NCBI GenBank assembly: GCA_039090855.1
Contig: CM077012.1
Coordinates: 140,340,541-140,404,540 of the forward strand
Source of the DNA: Macrothele yani
Lineage: Eukaryota; Arthropoda; Arachnida; Araneae; Macrothelidae
DNA: 64,000 bases
Reading direction: 5' to 3'
Of the stretch, positions 9,511 to 20,993 are shown piece by piece. A program made the position numbers and the translations under genes. The notes beneath the pieces are model-generated. The model saw nothing but the letters and a program-made list of their open reading frames with translations, was not told where the DNA came from and made no database searches. The stretch's first letter is position 1. The number at the start of each line of letters is the position of its first letter.

Positions 9511-9946
9511 GCTTTAGAGCCGCGGATGGCTTAGCGGTTAGTGTTTCAGACTATCGATGCTGGGTCCCCAGGTTCAAGCCTGGGCTGATCTTTTAGAGAT
9601 GGTGTGATTTACTAACAATCGCTGAATATCCGCCGTGCATCGGACGAGCACGTAAAGTGACGGCCCCCAGGATGGACCCACTGGTTAAATGGGTATCCTT
9701 TCCTATGTCCTCCCTGAAATTCTCTCACCCATCTATGTGCAATATCGTACTTGTACGGTGGCGCCATCTACTGTACTCTAATCTCACTACAAACTGTTCT
9801 GTCAAAAGTCGCTAGACTTGCTCTCATTCCTTCCGTTTCTGTGCCCTGCCCAAAAGGCGATCTCGCTGTAGGTGGCTGGGACCTAAACTCTACTATACCT
9901 GTGGACGGAAGTCCTACATGAAAATGACAAATTCTCCTTCTCCTAT
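9511..9946 (+). mobile_element. tRNA-derived SINE (family 2) inside the mariner 5' region
   Basis: The head GAGCCGCGGATGGCTTAGCG has an A box and CAGGTTCAAGCCTGGG a B box. The body runs about 360 bp and the element has no obvious poly(A). A perfect 12-bp duplication ACGCGGCAGTGC lies at 9499-9510 and 9947-9958. A second copy on the other strand occurs at 54497-54936. Confidence 0.9.
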
Positions 9947-9971
9947 ACGCGGCAGTGCATGTGAAGACAGG

Positions 9972-11053
9972 ATGGCGTTCACATTGCAAAATTCGACAAT
10001 TGAGGAGCAGCGAGGCGTTATCCGATTTCTGACAGTGGAAGGTGTTAAACCGGCCGCTATTCATCGCCGGATGGTGACCGTATATGGGGAAGACTGTGTG
10101 TCCGACAAGTCAGTGAGAAAATGGAGTGCCCGTTTTCGTGCAGGCCGTGAGAGTTTGGTTGATGACCCGAGACCAGGCCAGGCAAACACAGTCATCAGGG
10201 CCGATCTCATCGACAAGGTGGACGACCTAGTGAGAGGTGATCGGCGTGCCACATTGCGAATGTTTGCGGTGGAGGTGGATGTCAGCGTTGGAACAGTGTG
10301 GACAATTGTTCAAGACAGGTTGCGTTATCCGAAGGTGTGCGCGCAGTGGGTTCCGAAGCAGCTCACCGACCAGCAAAAGGAACTGCGTATGGGGCTAGCA
10401 CTTCAACATCTGTTTCGGTATCATGAAGACCCCGCTTTCCTGGAGCAGACCGTCACAGGTGATGAGAGCTGGTGCCATCACTACGAGCCAGAGACAAAGC
10501 GGGACAGCATGCGTCGTCACCTCCCCCTAAAAAGTTCAAAGCCGTGGCGTCAGCAGGCAAGGTGTTGCTCGCCGTCTTTTTCGACGTCCAAGGTCAACTA
10601 CTTGTTGAATTCCTCCAGCACAGACGAACCATTAACTCCGATGTGTACTGTGAGACACTCCGAAGCCTACGCAGGTCCATCAAGAACAAAAGACCGGGGC
10701 TGCTCACCGAGGGTGTGGTTCTGCTCCATGATAACGCGCGTCCACACGTCTCCAGGGTCACACACGCGGAACTGGCCAAGTTCCAGTGGGAGCAGCTTGA
10801 CCATCCGCCCTACAGCCCGGACATGTCGCCCTGCGATTTCCATATGTTTGGTCCCCTGAAAAAACATCTGAAAGGGAAGCGCTTCCACTCGGACGACGAA
10901 CTCAATGACGCTGTGCAGGACTGGGTCTCGTCACGGTCACAGGAATCCTTCGGCTCGTTAATCAATGGGATCGTTGTGCTACGGCCTATGGTGTATACTT
11001 TGAATAAAGTCTTCATTTATACCCACAGTGTCGTTTCGTACCTTTTCATTTGA
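9972..11053 (+). pseudogene. Mariner transposase, one frameshift
   Basis: The start ATG at 9972 opens MAFTLQNSTIEEQRGVIRFL, then helix-turn-helix regions (SDKSVRKWSARFRAGRESLV), the linker WVPKQLTDQQKELR (WVPHEL-type motif) and GDESWCHHYEPE with the first catalytic Asp. Between about 10505 and 10520 the frame shifts. The second frame (to 11053) carries LLHDNARPHVS (second Asp) and PPYSPDMSPCDFHMFGPLKK (third Asp of DD34D). Total span of ~360 codons is normal. Only this frame break obviously separates it from an intact gene. Closest in style to the human SETMAR transposase group. Confidence 0.92.
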
Positions 11054-11069
11054 ACACTCCTTGTAGAAG

Positions 11070-11990
11070 CTGCTTTCAAAAGAAGTAGGAATAGTGCTCT
11101 GCGAAGGAATATAGAACAATATTTTGAAGAGGAATTTTCGTCCATATTGTTTAGGCACGATTCGAGCTAGAAATTTTTTTTTATTAAATCCACTCATCTG
11201 AGAATAGATCGGATCAAACTTTAGTTAAAAAGATTTTATCCAGACGTGAGATTTAGGAAGCCTCAAGTTCGTTTTCTTGAAAAGCGGGTAATTGTACGCC
11301 ATGAAAATGGCGTCGATTTTTCAGTCAGTTTTTCGCATTTTGTAATTCAAAGATTTAGGATGGTTTTTTTTCATGGAAAAAGTGTTTAAAAACCTTCATT
11401 GTCGCTGTAAGTTTGTGTGTGTGCGACACTTTTACAAAATCTTTCACACTCGATGGAGCAGGAGGGATGCTACGGATGGCCTCCCCTCATAGTTTTAGAC
11501 CCCCCCACCAGTATTTAAGCAGTTGGAACATATGGCGGGTGCAACTTTGGATAAATGTAAGTGAATTTCTCGAATTCACTGCAGTTTTGTTACATAAAAT
11601 GAATGTTGTTAAATTTAGTGTTTATACTTACGGGAAAAGGAGTCCTCTGAGCGAATGTCCACAAGAGTAGTAGAAACACTCCATTTCTGTAACAATGGTT
11701 TAAAAAGATTAGATATATTACTCGTCAAGTTACAAAGCAAAATTCATAAACAGCCTTATGAAAGAAAAAAAAAAGAGAATGACTTAAGTAAACTAAAATA
11801 GCGAAGAAATAGTAACTTGCCATAGCGATTCGTATCCATGGTCCGCATAGTACATACACAGAATAAATACTACGTACAGTATTCACTTGAAAACTTTTTC
11901 AGTGAATACTGTACGTAGTATCAGCGTAGGGTAAAATGCACATGAGCGGAATTTTTTGCCAAAATGTCTGCCAAACACTTCAAAATTTGT
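11070..11990. other. Intergenic, no gene seen
   Basis: AT-rich sequence without supported coding capacity. Near 11880-11925 a stretch (ATTCACTTGAAAAC...TTTTCAGTGAATACTGTACG) reads as an imperfect inverted repeat of ACTACGTACAGTATTCACT. From about 11985 to 12050 the sequence ends GGCGTCGCCACTGG, which looks like a hAT right terminus; its left mate was not found. Confidence 0.5.
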
Positions 11991-12172
11991 GCCCCCCCTC
12001 CTCCCATCATGCTTAGCTCCCCTAATTCTGAGCGGCTGGCGTCGCCACTGGACCGGAGTCCTATCCCTTCGTAACGTACTACGCAACATGACGTACTACT
12101 GCGGTCATGCATGAATCAAATCGACAAGTTGCAGCGATAAGCCTTGCCGGTGTAGTTCAGTTGGCGGAATAG

Positions 12173-12812
12173 CCAACGCCCCCTGTAACTGAAAGCCTAA
12201 CTTGTTCATGACGTCATCATAGGTGGATCATATTTCGTTTCCAGTGTTCGTCTGCCGACGAGAATAGTTCGAACCTAAACAGACGGAACAGCAGGCGTTT
12301 ACGTATGGTCGTTGTCTACGGGTATTTCGCTTCATAAACCTAACTGGGTTAGCGGTAAAATCATAATTGGTTTGTCTAGTGACATAACTCGGCGCCCTCT
12401 ATAGTTGTGGTACATCACCAATCCAGTCGGTTTTGTTAAACAAAATACTACAAATAAGGACATTTTTTTTTTTGATTGGAGGTTTAACGACCACCGTGAG
12501 CAACTCAATGGGCTATAAGCAGTCGCCGTCCCTAATTTAGGGCCCCTGGCTTCAGGGAAGAGAGAGTCAGTACCGTAAGACAAACATATCCATGCCCGAC
12601 GCGATTCGAACCTGTACTCCTTTCGGACGAATGATCAGAAGCTATCACTTGGACCGTGCGAACTACATTTGAACAAGTTGTTCTACCTGTTCAGACTTCA
12701 CCAGAAACCTCGTATTCTCTTCAGCTGATGTGCTCTGAAAGCAAACATGCGGTCCACTTACGATGAGACGTAATGAAAGAGTCGTTTGGCTTTCAGTTAC
12801 AGAGGGCGTTGG
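12173..12812. mobile_element. Long-TIR element (~60-bp inverted repeats) with a SINE inside
   Basis: CCAACGCCCCCTGTAACTGA at the left is repeated in inverse orientation at the right (CCAACGCCCTCTGTAACTGA on the minus strand), and similarity continues for about 60 bp including GTGGA(T/C)C. The duplicated target is unclear: GGAAT occurs on both sides. The central part is a minus-strand SINE family 1 copy. No transposase is seen. Confidence 0.65.
12463..12660 (-). mobile_element. SINE family 1 copy
   Basis: T run, then GGAGGTTTAACGACCACCGTG, GGGCTATAAGCAGTCGCC and the degenerate tRNA-like head ending near 12660, all antisense. It lies inside the long-TIR element. Confidence 0.88.
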
Positions 12813-13079
12813 AATTGCCCCCTCCGGAGTAGGAAGACATGTCCGAATTTCATCTAAGGCCAAAAAAAAAAAAAAAAAGTTTAACCGCTATATTGGCACT
12901 CGAGCGTAAATGAATGTCATGGCCGTGGGGTTCGAAAATATGGCCCCACGTCTTCACGGAGCCCCGCACTTTACCAAAACAAAATTGTTTTTGCTAGAAA
13001 TCTCTATATTTATTGTTATTTTTTTAAGTTTTGGGGCGCAAAGGCCCTCAAAAATATATTTTTACGTTTTCCAACCGTA

Positions 13080-13625
13080 GGTTCAAGAAGTGTATATGCT
13101 TCAACTTTGTCCACCCGATAACTCCCGCAAATTTTTTTCAATTTCAATTAAATTTTAGTATGTGGTAAGGGACGAACCCTATTGAAAATAAGCGAAATGG
13201 GGTCAAAGGTCAGGACATAGGAGTGGGATCCATTCTATCGCCCTAATGCGTCATAACTTACGTAAAAATGCTTCGATTGCGACAAAACTTTATCATGTTG
13301 TTCCGAAAGTAAACTGAACAGGTTATGCTAAAGGTAATCGAAATGGAATCGAAGGGCAGGGCACAGGACCGAAATTTACTCCACAGCCATTATACTCATA
13401 ACTTGAGTGAAAATGCTTCTATCGCGACAAAACTTTAGTATGCTGAACCAATTATTTCCAGAGGTATACTGAACCAATTATTTTTAATATAGTCGAAATG
13501 GGATCAAAGGGCATGGCACATGAGCGAGGTTTATTTCACAGCCATTATCCTCATAACTTGAGTAAAAATGTTTCTATTGCGACAAAACTTTAGTATGTTG
13601 TTCCGGAGGTATACTGAACGAATCC
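13080..13625. repeat. Tandem repeat, ~145-155-bp unit, about 3.5 copies
   Basis: GCGACAAAACTTTA recurs at 13279, 13424 and 13579, with GAAATGGGATCAAAGGGCA and CATAACTTGAGTAAAAATG in each unit. A more diverged first unit (near 13080-13130) contains TTCAACTTTGTCCACCCGATAAC. No coding potential. Followed by a poly(A) run at 13749-13770. Confidence 0.8.
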
Positions 13626-13779
13626 ATAGTCAGGGTTGGGAGGAGGAGAGTTTGTCTGCGTGCGATTTCTGATATGTTGGAAAGTGTAATCTGGGCTACA
13701 TATGGAGGCCAATCGTTCAGTGACTTTAAGAACAGTGTTGGAAGTAAAGAAAAAAAAAAAAAAAAAAAAAACGGCAATT

Positions 13780-14280
13780 TTTATACACGGGTGCGTATAA
13801 GAGGGGAATAAAATCATTAATTTACCACTTATTCCACTTTCCATCAAAAATCAATCACTAAAATATGTACCAGGAAAATATATATATGTACCAGGAAAAT
13901 ATATATATATATGCGGATTTATTTAAGAGGGATCGTTATTATTCAATACGCAAAAATGTTTCCTACGGAAAAATATTCGCTGCGATCAGTTAAAGCTATC
14001 TTTTTCATCATTTTGTAGGAAAGTTTTTATTAAGATAATAAAACAACCTAAACTTCCTCCTCTCCAGAAAGTCTTAGATTTCAGCACTTTTTATTCTCTT
14101 CCTCTCTCTTCGTCTGTCTGTCCGTCCGTCACTCACTCAATGTCTGTCTCTCTCACTCTGTCTCTTTCTCTGTGTCAGTCTGTCCGTCTCAATCACTCAC
14201 TCTGTCAGTCTCTCTCACACTCTACCTACCTGTCTGTCTTTGTAAAATGAAAATACACGAAAATTATCATAAAGAAACTG

Positions 14281-14315
<35 letters not shown>

Positions 14316-14570
14316 TTTCAATCCATATGATGGTCTTTTTCTTAAGCTCACAATAATTTGAGATAATCATTTTCCTTTATGATAATATTTGTCTATTTTC
14401 ATTTTTCATACAATGATTTCATTAAACTATGAGATTAATTTCCTAGGGCCCTCTATATGAAATTTCGCCCCGGGGACCGCAAAAGTTCAATCCGGCCCTG
14501 AACTGGTCCTTCAAGCATGGTTATCTGCGGTGTCTAAAACTTCCGATTTCGTGCCCCCCACCTTTCTCAA
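13780..14570. other. AT-rich and simple-sequence region, no gene
   Basis: Contains short ATATAT tracts (13880-13910, with TACCAGGAAAATATATAT repeated twice), a TCTG/TCTC-rich stretch at 14090-14235, and a (TC)n microsatellite at 14286-14311. At 14470-14500 the sequence ends CAATCCGGCCCTG, a hAT-like right terminus without an identified partner. Confidence 0.6.
14286..14311. repeat. (TC)n microsatellite
   Basis: Thirteen uninterrupted TC dinucleotides. Confidence 0.95.
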
Positions 14571-14589
14571 GGAGGAGGATGTAACGTAT

Positions 14590-14790
14590 TACGTCACATG
14601 ACGTGTTATTGTGATGACGTATGAGTCAAATCAGCAAGTTGCAGCCTTGCCGGCGTAGTTCAGTTGGGAGAATATCCCGCTCTGGAGTAGAAAGACGGGG
14701 GTTCGAATATCGGTAATTGGTTGAACGATATACCCCTTCTAACGGTAAGCCTCTGGATCAGCCACCAGCGCGCCTTACGGAGCTTTACAG
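14590..14790 (+). mobile_element. SINE family 3 copy (tRNA-like head)
   Basis: GCCGGCGTAGTTCAGTTGGG (A box) and GGGGGTTCGAATATCGG (B box) lie 40 bp apart, in a context shared with 12072-12172 (GTAACGTAYTACG...GTCAAATC...CAAGTTGCAG). It probably derives from a tRNA gene. The 3' limit is uncertain; a 30-A run lies further on at 14948-14977. Confidence 0.6.
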
Positions 14791-14943
14791 CTCTTTCGAT
14801 TTTTGTACCGATTCCTGTGAAGCCTTTAATACACTATCATAATTCAGAGTACGAAAAAATTATGTAATAGTTACAGAACTAATTTTTATCTGTTCAAAGT
14901 ATTCTAGACAAAATGCAAGAAATCATTTTACGAAATTATCAAC

Positions 14944-14979
<36 letters not shown>

Positions 14980-15045
14980 ATACACCATGCGTTGCTTCTG
15001 CTTATCAGTGTCGACTGCAATATAAGCTTCTGAACAGAACTTTCC

Positions 15046-15260
15046 TTTTTGATTAGGTGTTTTACGACCACCGTGAGCAACTCAATGGGCTATATATAAG
15101 TAGTAGCCAGTCTCTAATTTAGGGTCACTAACTCCAGGGAAGAGAGAGCCAATGCCATAAGACAAACGCAACATCCATGCCTCACCAGGATTCGAACCTG
15201 GACCCATCTCAGACGAATGGTCAGAAGCCAGTGCTTAGACCACTGCATCACTGAAGCGGC
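15046..15260 (-). mobile_element. SINE family 1 copy
   Basis: Antisense copy with short T run, ACGACCACCGTGAGCAACTC, AGGATTCGAACCTGG (B box) and CTTAGACCACTGCATCA (A box). Confidence 0.92.
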
Positions 15261-15269
15261 CAAAACATT

Positions 15270-16310
15270 TTGACAGAAAAAAACTGTAGCATTGAAATGC
15301 GATATTAAAGTTTGTCTCATTTTCCTTTGCTGATATCAGCTTTTTATGAAAGATTCAGTGTCTAAAAGAAAAATAATGCAAGTGTGTAGCCAGGGGGTGG
15401 GGTGGGGGGTGGCATCGTTGGCCATTTCTAGGAGGCCTGAAGCCTGCCTACCCCACCCTAGTAATATTAAAATAAGTTTTTCCTTTAAGTTAAAAAAATA
15501 AATTTCTAAACCTTTACTAAGCTTGGAATGTTATTTTAAATCAATGATCAATCATCAAAAAATAAAGAAGACAAAGAAATCAATGGTAAATCTACATTTG
15601 ATCGTTACATGCTACCAAAAAGACACCCAAGGAACTGCTTCTTGCTTAAGTCTCCCAGACCGTGTGGTGTATAATGATGTTCGAATATTGTTTTACCTTT
15701 CAGCCATAGGTTCCTTTAAACAGCTGGCGACACTGAATGCGTCTAGTGGACAAATAATTTGACACTCCGAGATTTAGGTCTCATTTGTTGAATCTGGTGT
15801 TTCAAGGCTAGTTTTCTTACATTGTAATGGGTCTTTCTCCCTTTATTAATTCCATTACAGCACTGCTCAAAACTCTTCACCGCAGAAAAGCAACTGAAAA
15901 CCATCGCCATATTTTCAACACCCAGTGAAGATGGGGAAAATGTCAACATGTAAATTATATGAATGCTGTGCCAAAATTATAGCTAACACGGAAGATGATC
16001 TCCGGATACCATTTGTTGTATGGGAAATTAAATAAATTTTGAAATGCAATTACATTGAAAGTGAGTTATTGTTAAAATTCTTCAGTTTTAGTATTTATTT
16101 TATGGGGCAAGTACAAGGTAGTGAAGCAAATTAAGCCATGTTCATCCCCTAATGTTAAAGAATGAAATAAATTGACTCCTGTTCTCCCCCTGCTCCCATA
16201 TTGTGTAGTAAGAAAGGTAAGTTGCAGATTGCTTTCTTCAAATGAACTTTGTGCATTTTTCATCATGGGAAATCACTAATCACAGAATTGTACTTCACAA
16301 TCCTTGATCC
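15270..16310. other. No gene seen
   Basis: Mostly AT-rich. A compact G-rich/C-rich inverted stretch at 15382-15462 (GTAGCCAGGGGGTGGGG ... CCCCACCCTAGTA) looks like a tiny MITE. The remaining reading frames are short and unlike known proteins. Confidence 0.5.
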
Positions 16311-16629
16311 CCCCCCCCTTCAAAACTTTCACACCTAATGGGCACCCATATGAGGAGACACTTGCCTTCCCCTGGAAATCTGACTATACCATTTCAGTGC
16401 TTGGGAGGTACTATGAAGTTTCACAATAAAATTAGTTCTGATTGCCAATATTTTTATGGGAACTTCTGGATACATTGTATACAGAAAAAAAAAAAAAAAA
16501 AAAAGGAAAACTGTGGAATTTATTATACAAAGAAGTAATATTGAATTTTTGCATTGAGTGTGATAACACAGTGTATGTACATACAGTATAGAAAAGCATG
16601 AAAGGCGGAGAAATGAAAACTGTTGTCCT

Positions 16630-16682
16630 GTGCAGCAGACATTCACTGCTGGACAAAGATCTCCCAAAGTTTCTTCCATAAC
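16630..16682 (-). mobile_element. RTE LINE 3'-end fragment (antisense)
   Basis: On the minus strand GGAAGAAACTTTGGGAGATC leads into CAGCAGTGAATGTC, matching the conserved last codons of the RTE reverse transcriptase. Only about 50 bp remain. Confidence 0.7.
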
Positions 16683-17006
16683 TTTTGAGTATATTTTTTA
16701 CCTACCTGATGACTGATTGTGTGATCACTGGAGTTTTATGGCACAGATGGTAAAACTAATGCAGAGAAGATTGTTTTTACCCCAATAAGCTGCCAAATCT
16801 CATTTTATGTAGCTCTTGGAACTTCTGGGTTTCAATTTAATTTGAGTTGTGTGATTAAAATGGATTACATAACAAGAATTAACAGTGGAAATTTGCATAT
16901 GATGTTTGTGTTTATTTGTACTTCCAAATCCTGTTTACACCCTCCTGAAAACTAAGCTATGGGGCCCTTGCCCCTATTTCCCCAAATATTTTATCTTTCT
17001 TGAACC

Positions 17007-17214
17007 AAGGCCATCTAGAAAGCACAAAGTTATGATGACATTTGAGAGATGAGTTCTCTCAGTTTATTACACAGACTGATACGTCGGTGCCTTGTTTGAC
17101 ATCACACACGAGAGTGTTGGAAACCAACTGGAAGCTTTGATTTCCACGTGATGTCCCTAAAAGAGGGATTTCATTTCTCTAAAGTCTTGGCCTTGTGTTT
17201 TCTAGATGGCCTTG
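17007..17214. mobile_element. hAT-type MITE, 208 bp, perfect 8-bp TSD
   Basis: AAGGCCATCTAGAAA at the left is inverted at the right as TTTCTAGATGGCCTT; similarity covers about 23 bp. CTTGAACC is duplicated exactly at 16999-17006 and 17215-17222. The interior is non-coding. Confidence 0.85.
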
Positions 17215-17559
17215 CTTGAACCCAGTGGCACATTCAGTGGGTGCAGCCCCAGGCTCTCCCCCATAAAGAAATCTAGTGTGCGCCACTTCTTGGACCTATA
17301 TACCGTTACTGTTTTGGCGGAAGCTGAAAATCGGTCCATTTTCTTTTGCCTTACCTGAAGTTCCTATATTTATCCTATCTTTCTAGCCCTTAATGAAGCT
17401 CATATGTTCTGGTTTTTCAACACTACAATTTTTGTTTTTTCTTTGTTTAGGGCATGTAGCCAATGAGACATAACACGAATATAGAGACTGTGGCTAGGTG
17501 GCCAGACGCACGAGCTTCTCATCAATTACTGACTTGGGACTGTGTTCGAGCACATTTTT

Positions 17560-17728
17560 CTTTCTTCTGCATTTAATGACCACCATGAGCAATTTGTAAG
17601 TCTATATAAGCACTTGCCGTGCCCTAATTTAGGAAAACTGGTTCCAGGAAAAAGACGCAGCCATCGTCATTGAACAAACGCACCAATCATACCTCATCTG
17701 GGACTCAAACCTGGACCCATCTTGGATT
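17560..17728 (-). mobile_element. SINE family 1, diverged copy
   Basis: AATGACCACCATGAGCAA, CCTAATTTAGG and CTGGGACTCAAACCTGGACC keep the body and B-box region in antisense. The head is lost after TCTTGGATTGGG. Confidence 0.75.
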
Positions 17729-18212
17729 GGGTAGCATGCAGTACATTAATGTAAGCTCACTAAGTGTTAGCAAATGCTGCCAAGAGGAATTTGAAAATTA
17801 AATTTTATAAAATATCTTTATCAGCCATGTTCACATTTCTCACATGAAAGCTGTTGGTATGAAATATATAAAGTAGTATCTGCATCAAATATAATTTTTT
17901 TTTCTAAAGCAACTTTTCATTGAAGGTAGTTATATGAATTCCCCCATGCACAAACATGCTCCCATTCTTCCTGACAGCACAAGCTTCTTGCCTCCAGGGG
18001 CGGATCGATCCACAGGGACATTTCCTAGTGAACAACTTGAGAAATGTCCCACTTTCACGTATTATTTTTGTCTGAACTAGTTATCAAAAAATTGTTTTGG
18101 TACTGAAGAATAAGCATTAACTTCATTTGAGCTTTATTTTTACCTGAAAAGCTATTTCCTTTGAAAGGAAAACATTTCCTTTTATCTATATGTTGGGGCT
18201 GGCTCTGAAATG

Positions 18213-18378
18213 ACATAGTAAAGCTTTTTGCACTTACGTAGAAAAACTGTAGCTACAGAGACAAATCATGCCGTTATAAATCAAGCTAAAGGCAGACATA
18301 GTAAAGCTTTTAGCACTTACATGGGAAAACTGCAGCTAGAGAGACCAATCATGCTGTTATAAATCAAGCTAAAGGCAG
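18213..18378. repeat. 83-bp tandem duplication, two copies
   Basis: ACATAGTAAAGCTTTTTGCA at 18213 repeats at 18296, each unit ending AAGCTAAAGGCAG. The two units differ at about nine positions. Non-coding. Confidence 0.9.
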
Positions 18379-18379
18379 T

Positions 18380-20993
18380 TATATGTAAATCATTGGTAGG
18401 TCCTACCCTTCTTTTGTAACCTTGGAGACACTAGTAACCCATCATCCCTGTCACCTTATACACAGACTGATGAAAAGCAATTCCCTGGCAGAGATATTCC
18501 AAAATCCATGTTCCATCCAAATTTATCTTAAAAGAAACAATGACTTGTTCTAGTTCCCATTTGTCAAAATAATGGATAGACTTGTGTATCCTGCTTGTCT
18601 ACTCAAGCAGGATATACCAATACTGTTTTGGCAGTAGGCAAACAAATAAATATAAAATCATTTGCTAAGAAAAATTGCTATGTGCACATCTCAACTTTCA
18701 GAATAATTTTCATGGTGATTTAGTTGGAAATTGGGTCTTCAAGATTTGTGATTTTGTCAAAACCAAAACTTTTCAAAGAGCAATTATCTCGTGCAACATC
18801 AAATTTTGAGGGTGGTTTGATATTGCATTCCAGAATGAATGGATTTTTAATTTCTTTATCATTAAATTGTTAAAATTTGAACACAATAAAATTTGTTTTA
18901 TAGTGCATGTTTCAGCAATTCTCTTTCATCAAGAAATTAAGATTTTCTTCATGAAAGAATTTACGAGATGTTCCCTTCTAGGTCTGTATGTTTTTGCAAT
19001 GTACCCCAAAACTAAAATTCTTGGCCTTGTTTGTTTGTCCTAATCTGCCTCTGCTCATCCTATAGGACAAAGTTTCAGTTAAATGGGAAAAACAACATTT
19101 TTGAATGCAAGACATTTGAGATTCACAGCTGCAAACATATGAATAAAAACTCAGTTTTTTAGTAGGATTTATCAAGCTTTTTAAGCCAAATTTTCAAGCA
19201 CTTAAGTTTTTAACAGAGCACATTGTAAGACAAATGCTGAAATCTACTAGTAACAAACCAAAATCATATAGCTATATTATATCAGGCAATTAATTATATG
19301 TTGAAATTAACTTCACTAATGTTATGAAAAATAAAATTCTGAATAACATGTGGAACACAAAAAGCTTTATTTAAATGTAAAACATCTTATTCACAAGAAA
19401 GATAAAAATTATTTAAGTGATTTTAAGTAATATCATCCAAGAAAATCAAATCATGGAAGGTTATCCATGGACAAATAATAAGGGCAGAAACATTCACTAA
19501 AATATAATTTTACCATAAAAAAAATGTCCACACTTTTTGTCACTTAATCTCTTAGCAATTTAAACATTTCTTCACTCTCTAAAATAAAAATGATTGGGAA
19601 ATTAGAGAGATCCCATCGAAAATACAATATCTATTAATTTACATGAATATCAGAGCAGGCAGAAATCTGCCATCCAAAAATTAAATAGGCAGATTAGTGA
19701 CACTGGTATACAAAATCCAGTAAAATTCTATTATGATAAAATTATGGACATACATTTTACCACTGGTAAATGCTGCAAATTACAATACATATTTAATATT
19801 TTGTCATGAGAAAGTGACAAATTTTAAAATGTAAGTCATGGCTGAATGTAGGTTGTTTCCTCTCATATGCATAAGGTAAAAATTGTGATTATATAAAAAA
19901 ATCTTTCATTCAATACAAAGAAAAAGTTCTCTTTGGTAACTCATATAATGACACAAATTATCTAGAAAAATAAGAATATGTTTGCAGTGATTATATTTTC
20001 TTGTACCAAGTACTTTCAGCCACGTGGGAATTACTATAAAAAAATCTGGAAATGATTTGCAAATCATACCATTTAGTAAAGGAATTACTTTTTCTTTTTT
20101 AAATATTTGAAAAATCTTATTTTTTTTAATATATTTTTTATTATCCAAGAAATTACCTTTATTTCTACCGATGTACATTATTAAAATAGAATGATTAAAT
20201 CATGTCTGTTAGAAACTGCGTGCTTTGACAGTTTAAGATAGCACAGGTACCCCAACTGAAAAAATAAGACATAACAGTGGTAGAATAGTACATAGTATAT
20301 ATTTCAGATCATACAAGCAGAACAATGTCTGGCAATTTTTTGTCATGTAGCAACATTGCATTGGCTGTTATGACATTAAACATGTTACACATGGTACTTA
20401 TCTCATGTTAGAACCAAAGGAACAATGCAAAATGATTTTTGTAAAAAAACAAACACAAAGAATTTTATGTCCACATATAATACACTTGTGTACAGTGATG
20501 CCCAGAATAAATGGCTTCCATTATTATCTAGCTCATTTTTGTAGAGTATTACCTGTAGAACAATTAAAGCATATGTTAAAAATTTTCCAAGTAAAATATA
20601 TAAAATGACAGTGCTGTCAAAATGGCCCATGAACATTTCACACTACAGATAAAATAGGTAAGTACGTGCATGAAAGCCAAAGGTGACATTTTGAGATAAC
20701 ATTTGTGTGGTCATGGTAAGAAAAGACATCACTGCTACAATGTTCAAAAGCAATCTTAGTATTTACTCCCCCCCCTCCACACACACAAATCCTGAATTAT
20801 TAAAAATACAGGTTTCTACGTTTCTCATAAGTTCTAGAGCATCTTCAAATTAAAAAAAAAAAAAAAACTGGTGAAAGCAATTTATGCATACCTTCTTACA
20901 AAAAATATAGTATACACTGTAGGGGTTTGTAATTTACAAACATTTATTATTGCAACATGGTCCACAAAAAATCAAGTGGATTTGTATGTCTTA
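18380..20993. other. Low-repeat AT-rich stretch, including the host gene 3' region
   Basis: No transposon or supported coding frame was recognised between the 83-bp duplication and the stop codon of the minus-strand exon at 20994. On the minus strand an AATAAA lies at 20948-20943, 45 bp past the stop, and further candidates follow, so part of this block is probably 3' untranslated region of that gene. The end point cannot be set. Confidence 0.5.
20943..20948 (-). promoter_or_regulatory. Candidate polyadenylation signal AATAAA
   Basis: Minus-strand AATAAA 45 bp downstream of the stop codon of the exon at 20994-21385. Later AATAAA hexamers also exist, so usage is unproven. Confidence 0.4.

Larger units (their letters stand above)
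9323..11063 (+). mobile_element. Mariner transposon, nearly complete
   Basis: The left end AGGTGTTCAAATGAAAAGGT and the right end, read inward on the minus strand, AAGGAGTGTTCAAATGAAAA form terminal inverted repeats that begin and end next to TA. Removing the 436-bp SINE and its 12-bp duplication gives about 1.3 kb, the usual mariner length. It encodes a DD34D transposase with one frame break. Base composition of the coding part is clearly richer in GC than the surroundings, as expected for a fairly recent arrival. Confidence 0.92.
12072..12878 (+). mobile_element. tRNA-derived SINE (family 3), split by a TIR element
   Basis: The stretch GTAACGTACTACGCAACATG to GCCGGTGTAGTTCAGTTGG (12072-12172) and, after the insertion, CCTCCGGAGTAGGAAGACA and a poly(A) at 12862-12878 correspond to one unit also seen uninterrupted at 14590-14790. 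GCCGGYGTAGTTCAGTTGG is a tRNA-like A-box head. Confidence 0.6.

Noticed and set aside
13200..13215. GGGTCAAAGGTCAG as a nuclear-receptor DR1 site
   Set aside because: It lies in a tandem repeat whose other units have changed the site; likely chance.
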